Positions 34,755 to 43,638 of a DNA stretch of 64,000 nt are shown in pieces (the stretch's first letter is position 1; each line of letters starts with the position of its first letter). The stretch is from Lysinibacillus odysseyi 34hs-1 = NBRC 100172 (GTDB lineage Bacteria; Bacillota; Bacilli; Bacillales_A; Planococcaceae). The notes beneath the pieces are model-generated. The model did not search any database, was not told the DNA's origin, and saw only the letters and a list, made by a program, of their open reading frames with translations. Where the stretch lies: the NCBI RefSeq assembly GCF_001591965.1, contig NZ_BCVX01000015.1:1-64000 (forward strand), read 5' to 3'. A program made the translations under genes and the position numbers.

Positions 34755-35861
34755 TTATTCTTCTACCGTAAACCAGCCTGGAACGTTCATAATCAGTTCC
34801 CATAATGGTTTTGGAATATCCAGCTCCTGTTCCTTGCTTAAATGCAGGGCTGTAAAGATTTCGTCTTCCTTCTGATTCACTGCTTTTTCATACCATTCCG
34901 GGTCCATTATCAGTGCATGCCCTAATGATACAAGCGGAACTATATCGAGGGCTGCTTCTACCTGGTCTACCGTTTGCAGGCCTCCCACACCAATAACAGG
35001 GATACGTTCTCCGATTGCCTCCTGAATTACGGCTACACGTCCGCGTGAATCCTTGTCATCACGCATAGATTCTGCATCGAATCGGTTAACGGATACGTGC
35101 AGATAATCGATTCCTTTATCTGCAAGGGCATCGATAAGCAAAATCGTATCGTCTATCGTGATTCCTGGCTCCTCCTTTTCTTCAGGGCTGAAGCGGTATC
35201 CAATTGCAAATGGCTTTTTAGCATACTTGGCAACAGTCTCTTTTACGGCATCCACTACTGCTAATGGAAACGCTATACGTTCTGCAGCATTTCCACCCCA
35301 TTTATCTGTTCGGCGGTTGGAATGCGGCGAAACAAATTGCTGCAATAGATACGTATTGGCGCCGTGCAATTCAACCCCGTCAAAGCCTGCTTCGATCGCC
35401 CTTCTTGTGGCATCCGCAAAATCCTGAATTGTGGCTTTTACTTCCTCCTCGGTTAACGGCCTAGGTATTTCTGCATTCGGCCGTAACGCCGGTACATCAC
35501 TGGCCGATACAGGCTGCTCCCCTAGTAACTGTGAGTTTGTCATCCGGCCGGCATGGAAAATTTGCAAAATCGCTTTTGCCCCGCCGGAATGAATAGCATC
35601 AGCTAATCGCTTCAGGCTGGGAATGCGCTCATCAGATTCTACACCCAGCGAGTCAGGAAATCCCACACCTAGACTATTTATATAGGCACACGCTGTAATA
35701 ACCGCCCCAATGCCGCTTTTTGCGCGGCGGTGATAATAAGCCAGTTCCTCCTCTGTAACGTCCCCGTTTGGCTGAGAAGCCGAAATCGTCATAGGTGCCA
35801 TAAGGATGCGGTTGTTTAACGTAACTCCTGACTTTAATGTAAATGGTTGTGTAAATTTCAT
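34755..35861 (-). CDS. NADH:flavin oxidoreductase (old yellow enzyme family)
   Basis: FMN-dependent ene-reductase-like enzyme of 368 residues with a TIM-barrel pattern. Family signs: NRILMAPMTISASQPNGDVT, ILQIFHAGRMT, the FMN/substrate pair region GFDGVELHGANTYLLQQFVSPHSNRR (split), FAIGYRFSPEE, and the phosphate-binding PVIGVGGLQTVDQVE near residue 295. It reduces activated C=C bonds using NAD(P)H in relatives; substrate unknown. Single-gene unit. Confidence 0.92.
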   Translation of the reverse strand: MKFTQPFTLKSGVTLNNRILMAPMTISASQPNGDVTEEELAYYHRRAKSGIGAVITACAYINSLGVGFPDSLGVESDERIPSLKRLADAIHSGGAKAILQIFHAGRMTNSQLLGEQPVSASDVPALRPNAEIPRPLTEEEVKATIQDFADATRRAIEAGFDGVELHGANTYLLQQFVSPHSNRRTDKWGGNAAERIAFPLAVVDAVKETVAKYAKKPFAIGYRFSPEEKEEPGITIDDTILLIDALADKGIDYLHVSVNRFDAESMRDDKDSRGRVAVIQEAIGERIPVIGVGGLQTVDQVEAALDIVPLVSLGHALIMDPEWYEKAVNQKEDEIFTALHLSKEQELDIPKPLWELIMNVPGWFTVEE

Positions 35862-36177
35862 ATAAATTCTCCCCTTCCGCTCATTCTATCCCACTGTTGT
35901 ATAAAGAAGTAAACATCCGTCTACGTGAAGGGTGTATTAAATGAGCTGTTGTTCTATTTTTATTCAAGAACACACTGATTCGAAGCATCTGTTCAAAATT
36001 ATCCACTTTTAGGGTTCTTTACCCTTACATACAGTTACCACGCTCTCCACTGCTGAAACCTTTCAGCGTATCACTAACTAAGGACTGTTTTCTTTTTAAA
36101 CATTGTTTCGCTTTATTCAGTCTCTACAGAAGGTATTCATTTCATTACAGTAAATTCTGCTGAAGAATAGGGATTCT
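35862..36177. other. Intergenic region, nothing recognised
   Basis: Between the flavin oxidoreductase start and the rhodanese remnant; no gene, repeat or strong promoter visible. Confidence 0.35.
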
Positions 36178-36490
36178 TTATTTAAATTTATATGCTTTCA
36201 TAATCGGGTCACGGCCTGTTTGTACGTCTGTGAAATATTCATATAGGCTAATACCTAGAAAAGAGTCCGATACGTTCACTATATTATCCCAGCCGGAGCG
36301 CACTTACCGCGTTATAGCTGCGGTGGACTGAGCAGCAGTAAATATAAACGGGTCTATCCTTTGAAATTTCCCCCATGCGTTCGCAGAACTAGCTGAGCGG
36401 GATGTTGTATGCGCCTTTTAAGATGGCCGGCAGCGAACTCATTTTCTTCCCGTATATCAATAAAATAAGCTCCAGCTTCTGCGAGTTCTC
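36178..36490 (-). pseudogene. Decayed rhodanese domain (CoA-disulfide reductase-like C-terminus)
   Basis: The minus strand reads ELAEAGAYFIDIREENEFAA then GHLK, shifts frame, continues AYNIPLS, meets a stop, then ERMGEISKDRPVYIYCCSV and HRSYNA, shifts again, and ends GWDNIVNVSDSFLGISLYEY, FTDVQTGRDPIMKAYKFK and a proper stop. This is a rhodanese domain (DIR-E-E-F-GH, then Y-CC as active-site loop) with the tail seen in FAD-dependent CoA-disulfide reductase-rhodanese fusions. The N-terminal FAD domain is missing and at least two frameshifts are present. It follows the DUF6509 gene in the same direction. Confidence 0.7.
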
Positions 36491-36498
36491 TTACTTAC

Positions 36499-36526
36499 AA
36501 AAAAAATACTGGCTATACACCAGTAT
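36499..36526 (-). terminator. Terminator overlapping DUF6509 stop
   Basis: ATACTGG / CCAGTAT stem beginning inside the last codons of the gene; TTTTTTTTG follows on the minus strand. Confidence 0.8.
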
Positions 36527-36812
36527 CTTCTTGTTTAAGTTCTTCCTGGACAAAGTGAAGAAGCATTTCCTCCTCTTCTTCTTCCAGTGCAAACTCGATT
36601 ATTTCGTTATCTCCCTTATCGAGAAGGAAGTAATTCAAGATGCGTACTTCTTCCTCCTTCTGGCCAACAATGACCCGGGCCTCTATTCCTGCCTCTGAAT
36701 ACAGCTCGTCCTCTTCATCCACTTCTATGTCTATTAAAAATTCGTAGCGCTTGCCCTCGATAATATTTGTTGGATCTTTTATTTCTTCTACTGAAAACGC
36801 ACCAATCTCCAT
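36513..36812 (-). CDS. DUF6509 family protein
   Basis: Small acidic protein of 99 residues. FSVEEIKDPTNIIEGKRYEF and EEDELYSEAGIEARVIV match my recollection of the DUF6509 family of Bacillales, and the C-terminal EFALEEEEEEMLLHFV is highly acidic. ATG 36812 sits 8 bases after AAGGAG; the GTG at 36821 would lie in that site. Function unknown. Confidence 0.75.
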   Translation of the reverse strand: MEIGAFSVEEIKDPTNIIEGKRYEFLIDIEVDEEDELYSEAGIEARVIVGQKEEEVRILNYFLLDKGDNEIIEFALEEEEEEMLLHFVQEELKQEDTGV

Positions 36813-36919
36813 ATTTGTCACTCCTTCTTTTCCACATCTCTCTTCTTAATCATAAACATTTTTTGTTTGGCGTCAAATGAACGATTCGCGCTACAATAGC
36901 TAGTAAAGGAGTGAAAGAC

Positions 36920-38107
36920 ATGAAGGAGTTATTTTATTACCAGGACTCGATGATGAAGGAGTTCTCAGCAGATGTAGTTCAAACAGGGACAGATGATCTT
37001 GGTCACTATGTTGTATTGACTAATACAGCATTCTACCCAACAGGCGGCGGACAGCCGCATGATACTGGCTGGCTCAATGATATCCAGGTCGTGAACGTGG
37101 AAAAGGTAGCGGAAGAGATTCGCCATTACATAAGTGGAAACGTGGAAGGTCTCTCAGGAACTGTTACAGGAAAGCTTGATTGGGCAAGACGTTTTGATCA
37201 TATGCAGCAGCATACAGGACAGCACATCCTGACAGCGGTTTTTGTGGAACTGTTCGGCTACCAGACAGTCAGTTTCCATTTAGGCACGGAACTTGTCTCT
37301 ATTGATTTAAATACAACAGAAGTAATACCCGAGCAATTGGCCGAGGCAGAAAAACGTGCCAACGACATTATTCTAGAAAACCGCCCGATTGAAACGAAGT
37401 GGGTGACGAAAGAGGAATTGGCACAGTACAATCTGAGAAAGGATGTCTCAGTCGATGAGGATATCCGCCTTGTCATCATCCCTGACTATGACTATAACGG
37501 CTGCGGTGGTACTCACCCGACATCTACAGGACAAGTCCAGATGATTCAGATTATGGAAACAGAAAAGATGAAATCAAATATCCGTGTTCACTTCATCTGC
37601 GGTAGCCGTGTACGTAAGCAGCTGGCCATGCGCAAAAACGTATTGACAGATGTTGCACGCCAGCTCAGTGTTCCAGAAAAAGAATCCGGTTTGGCGCTAG
37701 CAAAAATAATGCAGACAGCGAAACAAACAGAGAAGGCTCTATCCGAAGCGCGGGATGCGCTTCTTGTTTACGAAGCTAAAGATCTGGCGAGCCGCGGAGA
37801 AGTGATTGTTAGCGAAACGTATGAAAATCGCACCATTCAGGAGCTGCAGAAGCTTGCTCGCTTTATCACAACAGAAAATAGTGAAGCAATCGCCTTTCTT
37901 GTCGCGGACAATGCAGACAAGCTGCAATTTGTCGCTGCACGCGGTACGGATGTTTCAGAATCAATGAAGAATATTTCCAGTAATGTATTGCCTCTTATCA
38001 ATGGTAAAGGAGGCGGAAATGACGCACTGGTACAAGGCGGTGGCGAGAAAATCATGTCCCCGCAAGCCTTGCTCGAGGAAATGGGAAAAGCTTTATCAGC
38101 AGAGTAG
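36920..38107 (+). CDS. Alanyl-tRNA editing protein (AlaX-type)
   Basis: Free-standing editing enzyme of 395 residues that removes Ser or Gly from mischarged tRNA-Ala. Residues about 20-90 form the N-terminal beta domain (AFYPTGGGQPHDTGW), then the zinc-binding editing site HMQQHTGQHIL (near 93) and CGGTHPTSTGQV (near 194), and a C-terminal DHHA1 domain ending with GKGGGNDALVQGGG (near 363). This is the long AlaX-L form of AlaRS without the catalytic domain. ATG 36920 follows AAAGGAG; GTG 36911 is too close. Confidence 0.93.
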   Translation: MKELFYYQDSMMKEFSADVVQTGTDDLGHYVVLTNTAFYPTGGGQPHDTGWLNDIQVVNVEKVAEEIRHYISGNVEGLSGTVTGKLDWARRFDHMQQHTGQHILTAVFVELFGYQTVSFHLGTELVSIDLNTTEVIPEQLAEAEKRANDIILENRPIETKWVTKEELAQYNLRKDVSVDEDIRLVIIPDYDYNGCGGTHPTSTGQVQMIQIMETEKMKSNIRVHFICGSRVRKQLAMRKNVLTDVARQLSVPEKESGLALAKIMQTAKQTEKALSEARDALLVYEAKDLASRGEVIVSETYENRTIQELQKLARFITTENSEAIAFLVADNADKLQFVAARGTDVSESMKNISSNVLPLINGKGGGNDALVQGGGEKIMSPQALLEEMGKALSAE

Positions 38108-38126
38108 GTTTTAAAAGATAAAAAGT

Positions 38127-38156
38127 AAACCGGCCTCCAGATTCAGAGGCCGGTTT
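38127..38156. terminator. Bidirectional terminator
   Basis: AAACCGGCCTC / GAGGCCGGTTT perfect 11-bp stem between the convergent AlaX and anti-sigma genes. Confidence 0.82.
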
Positions 38157-38160
38157 ATCT

Positions 38161-39774
38161 TTACTTAAATAACGGCACACGCCATTCCTTATCTAGCTTA
38201 ACAGCTTCTGTTTCTGCTATCAGATGCAGTGTCAGCTCTTCCGGTACCTTTTGTAAATCATAGGAAATCAGCTCTATTTCACGTTTAAATCGCCCTTCAG
38301 CATCTCTCTCATCTAATGTTGCCCCACTGTTAAAGATTTGATAAACCGTTCCTTTTGCATCCTCAAGTGCCCATCCTGCTAGTTCAGGAGCTTGCTGTTC
38401 TGCATGGCCCGACAGCTTGACCCGGGTCGTTACTTCCCTCCTGATCGGTTTCCACGACTTCTGGAGAGAATAATCCGCCTCACGTTCCACGGAATCAATT
38501 GTCAGCTCATAGCCATTATATTCAAACGTATAAGGCAGCTTATCTGTATTGAATGTGACGGAAAAATCACTCGTCTTTGTTTTATAAATGGTATCCAGCA
38601 CAAAATATAAATGCTCTTCTTCCTGCTCCGGTACAAATGTGTCGACCATCGATGTTTTGCCTACTTCCTCATGCTCCCCTTCCCATTTTCCGTAGCCGCC
38701 AATCATATTCAAATCAACAGGATGGCCGAGCTCCTCATTGGCAAACAGATTATAATAACCCTTTACTTCTCCCTGTTCATCTTCAATTCTATAGCCTATA
38801 CGCGGATGATAACCGATAAAATCGGTTGCTATTTCTTTAGAAAATTGCCGTCCTTTTTCCTCTATATCCTTCAGCAGCTCCTGTTTTGCACTTTCTGTAT
38901 AAGCTGTACTGTAAAAGATTTCTGTTGTGGAAGTAGAGTATTTCACCTGGTCCAGGTCAATTTCCACTCCGTCCACTTCGTAGCTTTTATCAATTTTTAC
39001 AGCCAGCTGCTTTGCATAGGCAGCCGTTAAATCGACTGGAATTTCTATCCGCCAGTTACCCGTTTTCCCCGTAATTTCTGTTACATCCATCCGAATAAAG
39101 CCTTTCATAAATGGCTCTATATCATGTAAGGAAAATTCCACTACTCCGTGGTCATCCGCATTACTCCAGCCCCAGCTTGATAGCTCTATTTCTTTTCCGC
39201 TTTCATTATGCAATGTAATCATATTTTTCTTATCATTATCGTCTAAATAAGGATCCAGCATCTTCCCTGACTTATTGGTAATTTTATAGGAGAAGGCAAT
39301 ACGGGAGGCATCGACAATCAGCTCCTCCACCTGTAATGTAATGCCTTGATCCTCTACAGCTATATCCACTTGTTCAGCCAGCTCTGTATCGCTTGCCAGC
39401 TGAAGACCTTCATCCACCCGGTCACTTTTGAATATCCCGCCAAGCAGCTCCGCAAAGCTTGGGCTGACTGACAACGTAACCCCCGCAGCAAGTATGAGGG
39501 CGGCGGCTGTTCCCAGTGCATATTTCCATGGGCGGATTTTCTTCCGCTTTTTCTCATATGGCTGAAGGCCGGCAATAATCATGTCAGCAAAATCATCGTT
39601 TAATGCCGGCTCCATGAGTGTTTCCTTCAGCACTTCCTGTTCATAACGCATTACTTCCACCTGCTGATGGCAATACATACAGCCTTGAAGATGCCGGGTA
39701 ATGCGCTCCAGTTCATGGTCCTCCATCATGTTATCTGTAAAAGCCAGTAATTCATCCTCTTTTGGACAAGTCAT
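38161..39774 (-). CDS. Anti-sigma factor with zinc finger and DUF4179 domain
   Basis: Membrane-bound anti-sigma factor of 537 residues. Residues 1-40 hold a zf-HC2 zinc finger (HLQGCMYCHQQVEV with an upstream Cys3), one membrane helix lies at about 82-102 (ALGTAAALILAAGVTLSV), and a long extracellular region contains DUF4179 (about 105-200) and Ig-like DUF5643-type text. It should hold the ECF sigma factor until an envelope signal arrives. Its ATG overlaps the sigma gene by 23 bases, so expression is coupled. GGGAGG precedes the start. Confidence 0.88.
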   Translation of the reverse strand: MTCPKEDELLAFTDNMMEDHELERITRHLQGCMYCHQQVEVMRYEQEVLKETLMEPALNDDFADMIIAGLQPYEKKRKKIRPWKYALGTAAALILAAGVTLSVSPSFAELLGGIFKSDRVDEGLQLASDTELAEQVDIAVEDQGITLQVEELIVDASRIAFSYKITNKSGKMLDPYLDDNDKKNMITLHNESGKEIELSSWGWSNADDHGVVEFSLHDIEPFMKGFIRMDVTEITGKTGNWRIEIPVDLTAAYAKQLAVKIDKSYEVDGVEIDLDQVKYSTSTTEIFYSTAYTESAKQELLKDIEEKGRQFSKEIATDFIGYHPRIGYRIEDEQGEVKGYYNLFANEELGHPVDLNMIGGYGKWEGEHEEVGKTSMVDTFVPEQEEEHLYFVLDTIYKTKTSDFSVTFNTDKLPYTFEYNGYELTIDSVEREADYSLQKSWKPIRREVTTRVKLSGHAEQQAPELAGWALEDAKGTVYQIFNSGATLDERDAEGRFKREIELISYDLQKVPEELTLHLIAETEAVKLDKEWRVPLFK

Positions 39775-40315
39775 CGAAATAGCCTCCCTCTTCTATCTTT
39801 GTTCGCAGCTTCTTTTTTGCCCGGTGCAATTTATTTCGGACGTCTGACAGTGGAATATGTAATAGTTCACTTATCTCTACATAACTACAGTCGTTTGCAT
39901 AGCGAAGGAGTAAAATTAGCCTTTCCTGCTCTGGCAGTCGGGCAATTAACCGCTCCAATTCCCTGTTTTTTTCACGTTTTAAAAAGATTATTTCCGGAGA
40001 GGCAGCATTCACCAGCTGCTCATCCTGTATTTCCTCCTGCTTTACCTGATAGCTTTTCTTACGCAGCGTATCAAGACAATGATTGATCGTCACTCGGTAA
40101 AGCCAGCTTTTAAAAGATCCCTTTTGGTCAAACTTCGGCAGCTGCTCATATGCCTTTACAAAAGCTTCTTGCAGCAGATCCTGTGCCGTCTGTGGATTTT
40201 TCATCATCCTCAGGACGGTCGCATACAATGAATTTTTGTATTTATTAATAATATGGGTATAAGCCTGCTTATCACCAGTCAGCACCTGATTGATGAACGC
40301 GACATCCTCATCCAT
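39752..40315 (-). CDS. ECF-type RNA polymerase sigma factor
   Basis: Sigma-70 family protein of 187 residues without region 1 or 3. Region 2 (about 20-90) has DLLQEAFVKAYEQLPKF and FKSWLYRVTINHCLD; region 4 (about 125-180) has LPEQERLILLLRYANDCSY and VEISELLHIPLSDVRNKLHR. AAGGAGGG lies before the ATG. An ECF-type promoter upstream suggests autoregulation. Followed by its anti-sigma partner with a 23-base overlap. Confidence 0.93.
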   Translation of the reverse strand: MDEDVAFINQVLTGDKQAYTHIINKYKNSLYATVLRMMKNPQTAQDLLQEAFVKAYEQLPKFDQKGSFKSWLYRVTINHCLDTLRKKSYQVKQEEIQDEQLVNAASPEIIFLKREKNRELERLIARLPEQERLILLLRYANDCSYVEISELLHIPLSDVRNKLHRAKKKLRTKIEEGGYFDDLSKRG

Positions 40316-40345
40316 ATAATCCCTCCTTATCCCTTCACTTACTAA

Positions 40346-40372
40346 AACGTTTATAGGTGGAGAAAAATTTCA
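40346..40372 (-). promoter_or_regulatory. ECF-type promoter of sigma operon
   Basis: On the minus strand TGAAAT (40367-40372), 17-base spacer, CGTT (40346-40349). This resembles the TGAAAC-N16/17-CGTA family read by Bacillus ECF sigma factors, fitting autoregulation. Confidence 0.5.
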
Positions 40373-40591
40373 CCCGGACTAAAATTTGTTTAATAAAACA
40401 TTTCGTATACTATGTACGCCTTTTATACACCGGTTGTAAAAAGAGAATCTGTAACCTTTTTCATTGAAATCATATTCTTTCGTCGGATCTGCAGCAGTCA
40501 TGATACAGACGTGCTTATAGGGGAAAGAAGGGAGGGTATACAGCCTGCGGTGAAAGAAAATAACCAGGTATAGGCAAAAGCATGTCATGAC
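40373..40591. other. Intergenic region, nothing recognised
   Basis: No gene is convincing here; a 69-codon minus-strand frame (40379-40588) lacks a good ribosome site and normal composition. Confidence 0.4.
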
Positions 40592-40628
40592 AAAAAGCGA
40601 GGCAAGGGAATCCTGCCTCGCCTCTTTT
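40592..40628 (-). terminator. Terminator of GNAT gene
   Basis: GCGAGGCA / TGCCTCGC stem; TTTTTG follows on the minus strand. Confidence 0.82.
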
Positions 40629-41177
40629 CTATGTTCTCGTTAACCACTCGCTGCGCAGCATTCCGTATACGACATGATCGACGTACTCATTGTAGAGCCA
40701 TTCCGCACTGCGGATTCTACCTTCCTTTTTATAGCCGAGTCTCTCCGGTATGGCACGGCTTTTCTTATTTTCAACAGCTGCTCTAATTTCTATTTTATGT
40801 AAATCATATTCATACATCCCTAGGTCTGTCATTGCTTTAGCCGCACGTGTCATAATTCCTTTTCCTTCATAATTCTCATCGAGCATATAGCCGATCTGTG
40901 CTGATTTATTTCCTATGTTCATCGTATGGAGACCAATTTTCCCGACGATTTTCCCTTTGTAAAGAATGGCTGTATCTAATGCTTCATCCACAACAAATTT
41001 TCTCAAATTAGCATCTATGAACTGATAAGTTGTTTCAATTTCCGTTGAGACATCAAGCCAACCAAGCCATTTACGAAGGTGCTTCCTATTTCGTTCAATC
41101 AAATCAAAAATCTCCTCCGCATCCCTATGTGTCACAAGCTTTAGAGAAATTTCTTCATCTACTTTATAGGTAAACAC
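40629..41177 (-). CDS. GNAT N-acetyltransferase (RimJ/RimL type)
   Basis: Acetyl-CoA-dependent acetyltransferase of 182 residues. The middle has IGYMLDENYEGKGIMTRAAKAMTD, whose EGKGIM carries the acetyl-CoA pyrophosphate loop (G-x-G), followed by KIEIRAAVENKKSRAIPERLGY, the RimL pattern with N-x-xS-x-x-xxE-K/RLG. Relatives modify ribosomal proteins, peptides or antibiotics; substrate unknown. Confidence 0.92.
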   Translation of the reverse strand: MFTYKVDEEISLKLVTHRDAEEIFDLIERNRKHLRKWLGWLDVSTEIETTYQFIDANLRKFVVDEALDTAILYKGKIVGKIGLHTMNIGNKSAQIGYMLDENYEGKGIMTRAAKAMTDLGMYEYDLHKIEIRAAVENKKSRAIPERLGYKKEGRIRSAEWLYNEYVDHVVYGMLRSEWLTRT

Positions 41178-41196
41178 ACATATCCCCCTTTATTTG

Positions 41197-41227
41197 AAAA
41201 AGCGTATCGTTTCTCTACGATACGCTT
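41197..41227 (-). terminator. Terminator of phosphoesterase gene
   Basis: AAGCGTATCGT / ACGATACGCTT perfect stem; TTTTT on the minus strand. It lies between the phosphoesterase and GNAT genes. Confidence 0.75.
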
Positions 41228-41403
41228 CTTTCTTCTTTATTATAATGGGAATATTCCTGCAGCAAGATGTAATTTACCATCCTTTTTATATGCTCATTAC
41301 CTCTGTAAGATCGTTTTTAGCCCCACCCAAAGAGTACTTGGTCTTTTACGTGATTCACTTATTACCTGGTAATTCTTTTGGCTATGCACTTTATAGTTAT
41401 CCC

Positions 41404-42219
41404 TTACATGGATCTCAATTCCACTACAATAAGTTCCGGTAAATTAAATAGCCGCTGTGGGACAAGGCTATTGCCCAACCCCCTGCTGACTAGCATTTTT
41501 GTGTTATCTGCTTCATACATACCGCTCGTATAAGTTGGCAGCCAGCCTTGCCCAGGCGCTATCAGACCCCCAATAAAGGGAAGGCGTATCTGGCCGCCGT
41601 GTGCATGGCCTGTAAATACAAGATCCAGCTTGTTTTCCACATACGTTTCGAATTTCTCGGGGCGATGGGATAACAAAATTTTATAGGTTTGCTCATCAAT
41701 ACCGGCCATTGCTTCTTCTAGCATCTCCTGCACCTCTTTTCCCATCAGCGGATCTTCAATTCCGATAATCGCCAACCGCTTCCCGCTGTGCTCTATTTCT
41801 AACGATTGATTCGGTAATATATGTACGCCAAGGTTTTCAAGAGCCATATAAATTTCGTCTGTTTGATTTACTGCCACCTCATGATTGCCCAGCACATAAT
41901 ATACATCCGCCAACTTTACAAACTGCTTAACGGCATCCAGGCTGTTCTGCAAGTCATAGCGCCGACTGTCTATCAAATCCCCCGTCAAGAAAACAACATC
42001 CGGATCGGCAGCTTTTACTTTCTCCACAAGCCGCTGCTGACCGTCTCCGAATGCCGCATCATGCAAATCACTCACCTGCACAATCCGAAAACCATCGAAG
42101 CTTTCGGGCAGCTTACTGGACTCTATCGTATATTCTGTTGTTACTAACAAGTTATTATTAGCGTAAAAAAATAATACAAATGCAACTATATACAGGATGG
42201 TTCTACTCAGTCTTTTCAC
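41404..42219 (-). CDS. Membrane-anchored metallophosphoesterase (YkuE/YaeI-like)
   Basis: Calcineurin-like phosphoesterase of 271 residues. An N-terminal membrane helix (about 6-22) anchors the protein outside the membrane. Metal-binding motifs are all present: VSDLHDAAFGD (DxH), VVFLTGDLIDS (GDxxD), VLGNHEV (GNHE), ILLSHRPE and FTGHAHGGQIRLP (GHxH). Family members act on lipid-linked or nucleotide phosphates; the substrate is not clear. Single gene. Confidence 0.92.
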   Translation of the reverse strand: MKRLSRTILYIVAFVLFFYANNNLLVTTEYTIESSKLPESFDGFRIVQVSDLHDAAFGDGQQRLVEKVKAADPDVVFLTGDLIDSRRYDLQNSLDAVKQFVKLADVYYVLGNHEVAVNQTDEIYMALENLGVHILPNQSLEIEHSGKRLAIIGIEDPLMGKEVQEMLEEAMAGIDEQTYKILLSHRPEKFETYVENKLDLVFTGHAHGGQIRLPFIGGLIAPGQGWLPTYTSGMYEADNTKMLVSRGLGNSLVPQRLFNLPELIVVELRSM

Positions 42220-42406
42220 AATGATCCGCTCGATTCTCCTTCAATCTACTGCCAACTCTTGCATCATGCTTTCTATCATAGGCATATCCTCAAAAACATT
42301 CAACCGAAGAATATAGGTGTCTGCTTATTACTAGAGCTGATTATCCCTTGCCCTTTTTTTCATCCTATTAGTAAACGCTGGATAACATGCATTTTCTCCA
42401 CCATAA

Positions 42407-42434
42407 AAGGGGTATCCTCCGTCGAGGCACCCCT
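42407..42434 (-). terminator. Terminator of mrp operon
   Basis: AAGGGGT / ACCCCTT stem extended by CCTC / GAGG; TTTTATGG follows on the minus strand. Confidence 0.75.
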
Positions 42435-42437
42435 TCT

Positions 42438-42881
42438 TTATGTTTGATTATGATCTTTTTTTTCTGAAGGTACTTCTCTCTCTACTGCCTGCTTAACTTT
42501 TGATCCATTCTCCGGCTCTTCTTCTGTTTCATTTCCGAACAGCACTGTTTTTAGTGCATCCTCTCCTGAGCCTTCTGCTAATGGGACACGCGAACGGTAA
42601 GCAGCTCTGCATACGAGGTGCCCTGCCACTGGAGCTGTAATAAACGTAAAAATGATCCCTAATATTAAACGTACACTGACGTAGCCATCATGGCTCCAAA
42701 AATAAATGAAGGCTCCAAGCAGACAGCATAATACAGAAAGCGTCGCACTTTTTGTCGCAGCATGTGAGCGTGTATAGACATCAGGCAGCCGCAGCATCCC
42801 AAACGCGCTAATCACACTGACAATAGAGCCAAAAAGGATAAGTAATACAGCAATCCATTCAATCCCTTGACTTTCGCTCAA
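42438..42881 (-). CDS. mrpG: Mrp antiporter subunit MrpG
   Basis: Last subunit of the Mrp Na+(Li+,K+)/H+ antiporter, 147 residues, three membrane helices with FGMLRLPDVYTRSHAATKSATL, the MrpG hallmark. It has a longer hydrophilic acidic C-tail (about 45 residues after the last helix) than the roughly 120-residue Bacillus MrpG. The TTG start at 42881 follows AAAGGGGCG and lies within the MrpF gene (23-base overlap); the open frame to 42926 has no ribosome site. Confidence 0.92.
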   Translation of the reverse strand: MSESQGIEWIAVLLILFGSIVSVISAFGMLRLPDVYTRSHAATKSATLSVLCCLLGAFIYFWSHDGYVSVRLILGIIFTFITAPVAGHLVCRAAYRSRVPLAEGSGEDALKTVLFGNETEEEPENGSKVKQAVEREVPSEKKDHNQT

Positions 42882-43143
42882 CGATAACGCCCCTTTCAAT
42901 ATATTTCGAAAAGGCGATCGTTCCAATAAATGCCAGAATACCCAATATTAAAATCGCCTCTAAAAACGCTTTTGTCTTCAGCACTATGGATACAATAGCA
43001 ATGGCAGAGATAAGGTTTACGCCGATTGTATCAATGGCAATCGCACGGTCAGGCAATGTAGGTCCCTTTATTATGCGATATAGCAGCAGTGCAATTGCTA
43101 CCATAAAGAGCGCAAGCGATAAGAGCATTATTTTTTCAATCAT
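42859..43143 (-). CDS. mrpF: Mrp antiporter subunit MrpF
   Basis: Small subunit of 94 residues with three helices; GPTLPDRAIAIDTIGVNLIS is the MrpF/PhaF signature. Start overlaps the MrpE stop by 8 bases and its own end overlaps mrpG, a tightly coupled arrangement. Confidence 0.94.
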   Translation of the reverse strand: MIEKIMLLSLALFMVAIALLLYRIIKGPTLPDRAIAIDTIGVNLISAIAIVSIVLKTKAFLEAILILGILAFIGTIAFSKYIERGVIVERKSRD

Positions 43144-43624
43144 TGCGCGTCACCTCCAAAATAGCCTGTTCAAATTTTCCAATGGAACGGACAATCGAAT
43201 CCTTTGCCTCTTCCAAATCCATCGCATGAATATAAAAAAGATTCCCTTTTTCCGATACTTCCATGACGACAGAACCCGGTGTAAGCGTTAAAAGGAGTGC
43301 AAGAGCAGTTATCTGCCAATCGCCTTCCAGCTTTGTTTCATATGTGAAAATACCCGGTGTAATATTCAGTTTTGGGGAGAGCACGTATCTTAATACTGAC
43401 ATACTCGATAAAATGAGCTCTCGAATAAAGATGAGGATGAGCTTAATAATTTTCTCTACACGCTGCAAATAAAAGCGTGTACCAAAAAAACGGTGCATCG
43501 CATATAGAATAACGATTCCTACAAGGAAACCTGCTACAAATGTTGAAAAATCGGCTTGTGGATCATCCTTTAAAAGGAACCATAATGCTGCGATGAATAA
43601 ATTTAATACAAATTGTCCTAACAT
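43136..43624 (-). CDS. mrpE: Mrp antiporter subunit MrpE
   Basis: Membrane subunit of 162 residues. Two to three N-terminal helices then the conserved soluble part with LALLLTLTPGSVVMEVSEKG and LFYIHAMDLEEA, as in MrpE. AAAGGGGGG lies before the ATG; 14 bases separate it from mrpD. Confidence 0.94.
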   Translation of the reverse strand: MLGQFVLNLFIAALWFLLKDDPQADFSTFVAGFLVGIVILYAMHRFFGTRFYLQRVEKIIKLILIFIRELILSSMSVLRYVLSPKLNITPGIFTYETKLEGDWQITALALLLTLTPGSVVMEVSEKGNLFYIHAMDLEEAKDSIVRSIGKFEQAILEVTRND

Positions 43625-43638
43625 GTGCTCACCCCCCT

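Noticed and set aside
38161-40315. SigY-type identity for the ECF sigma
   Set aside because: The yxl-like genes lie 17 kb away and this sigma has a DUF4179 anti-sigma partner, so a SigY label is not supported.
40379-40588. Minus-strand ORF of 69 codons
   Set aside because: No ribosome site; aromatic-rich text without domain features; overlaps the region upstream of the sigma promoter.
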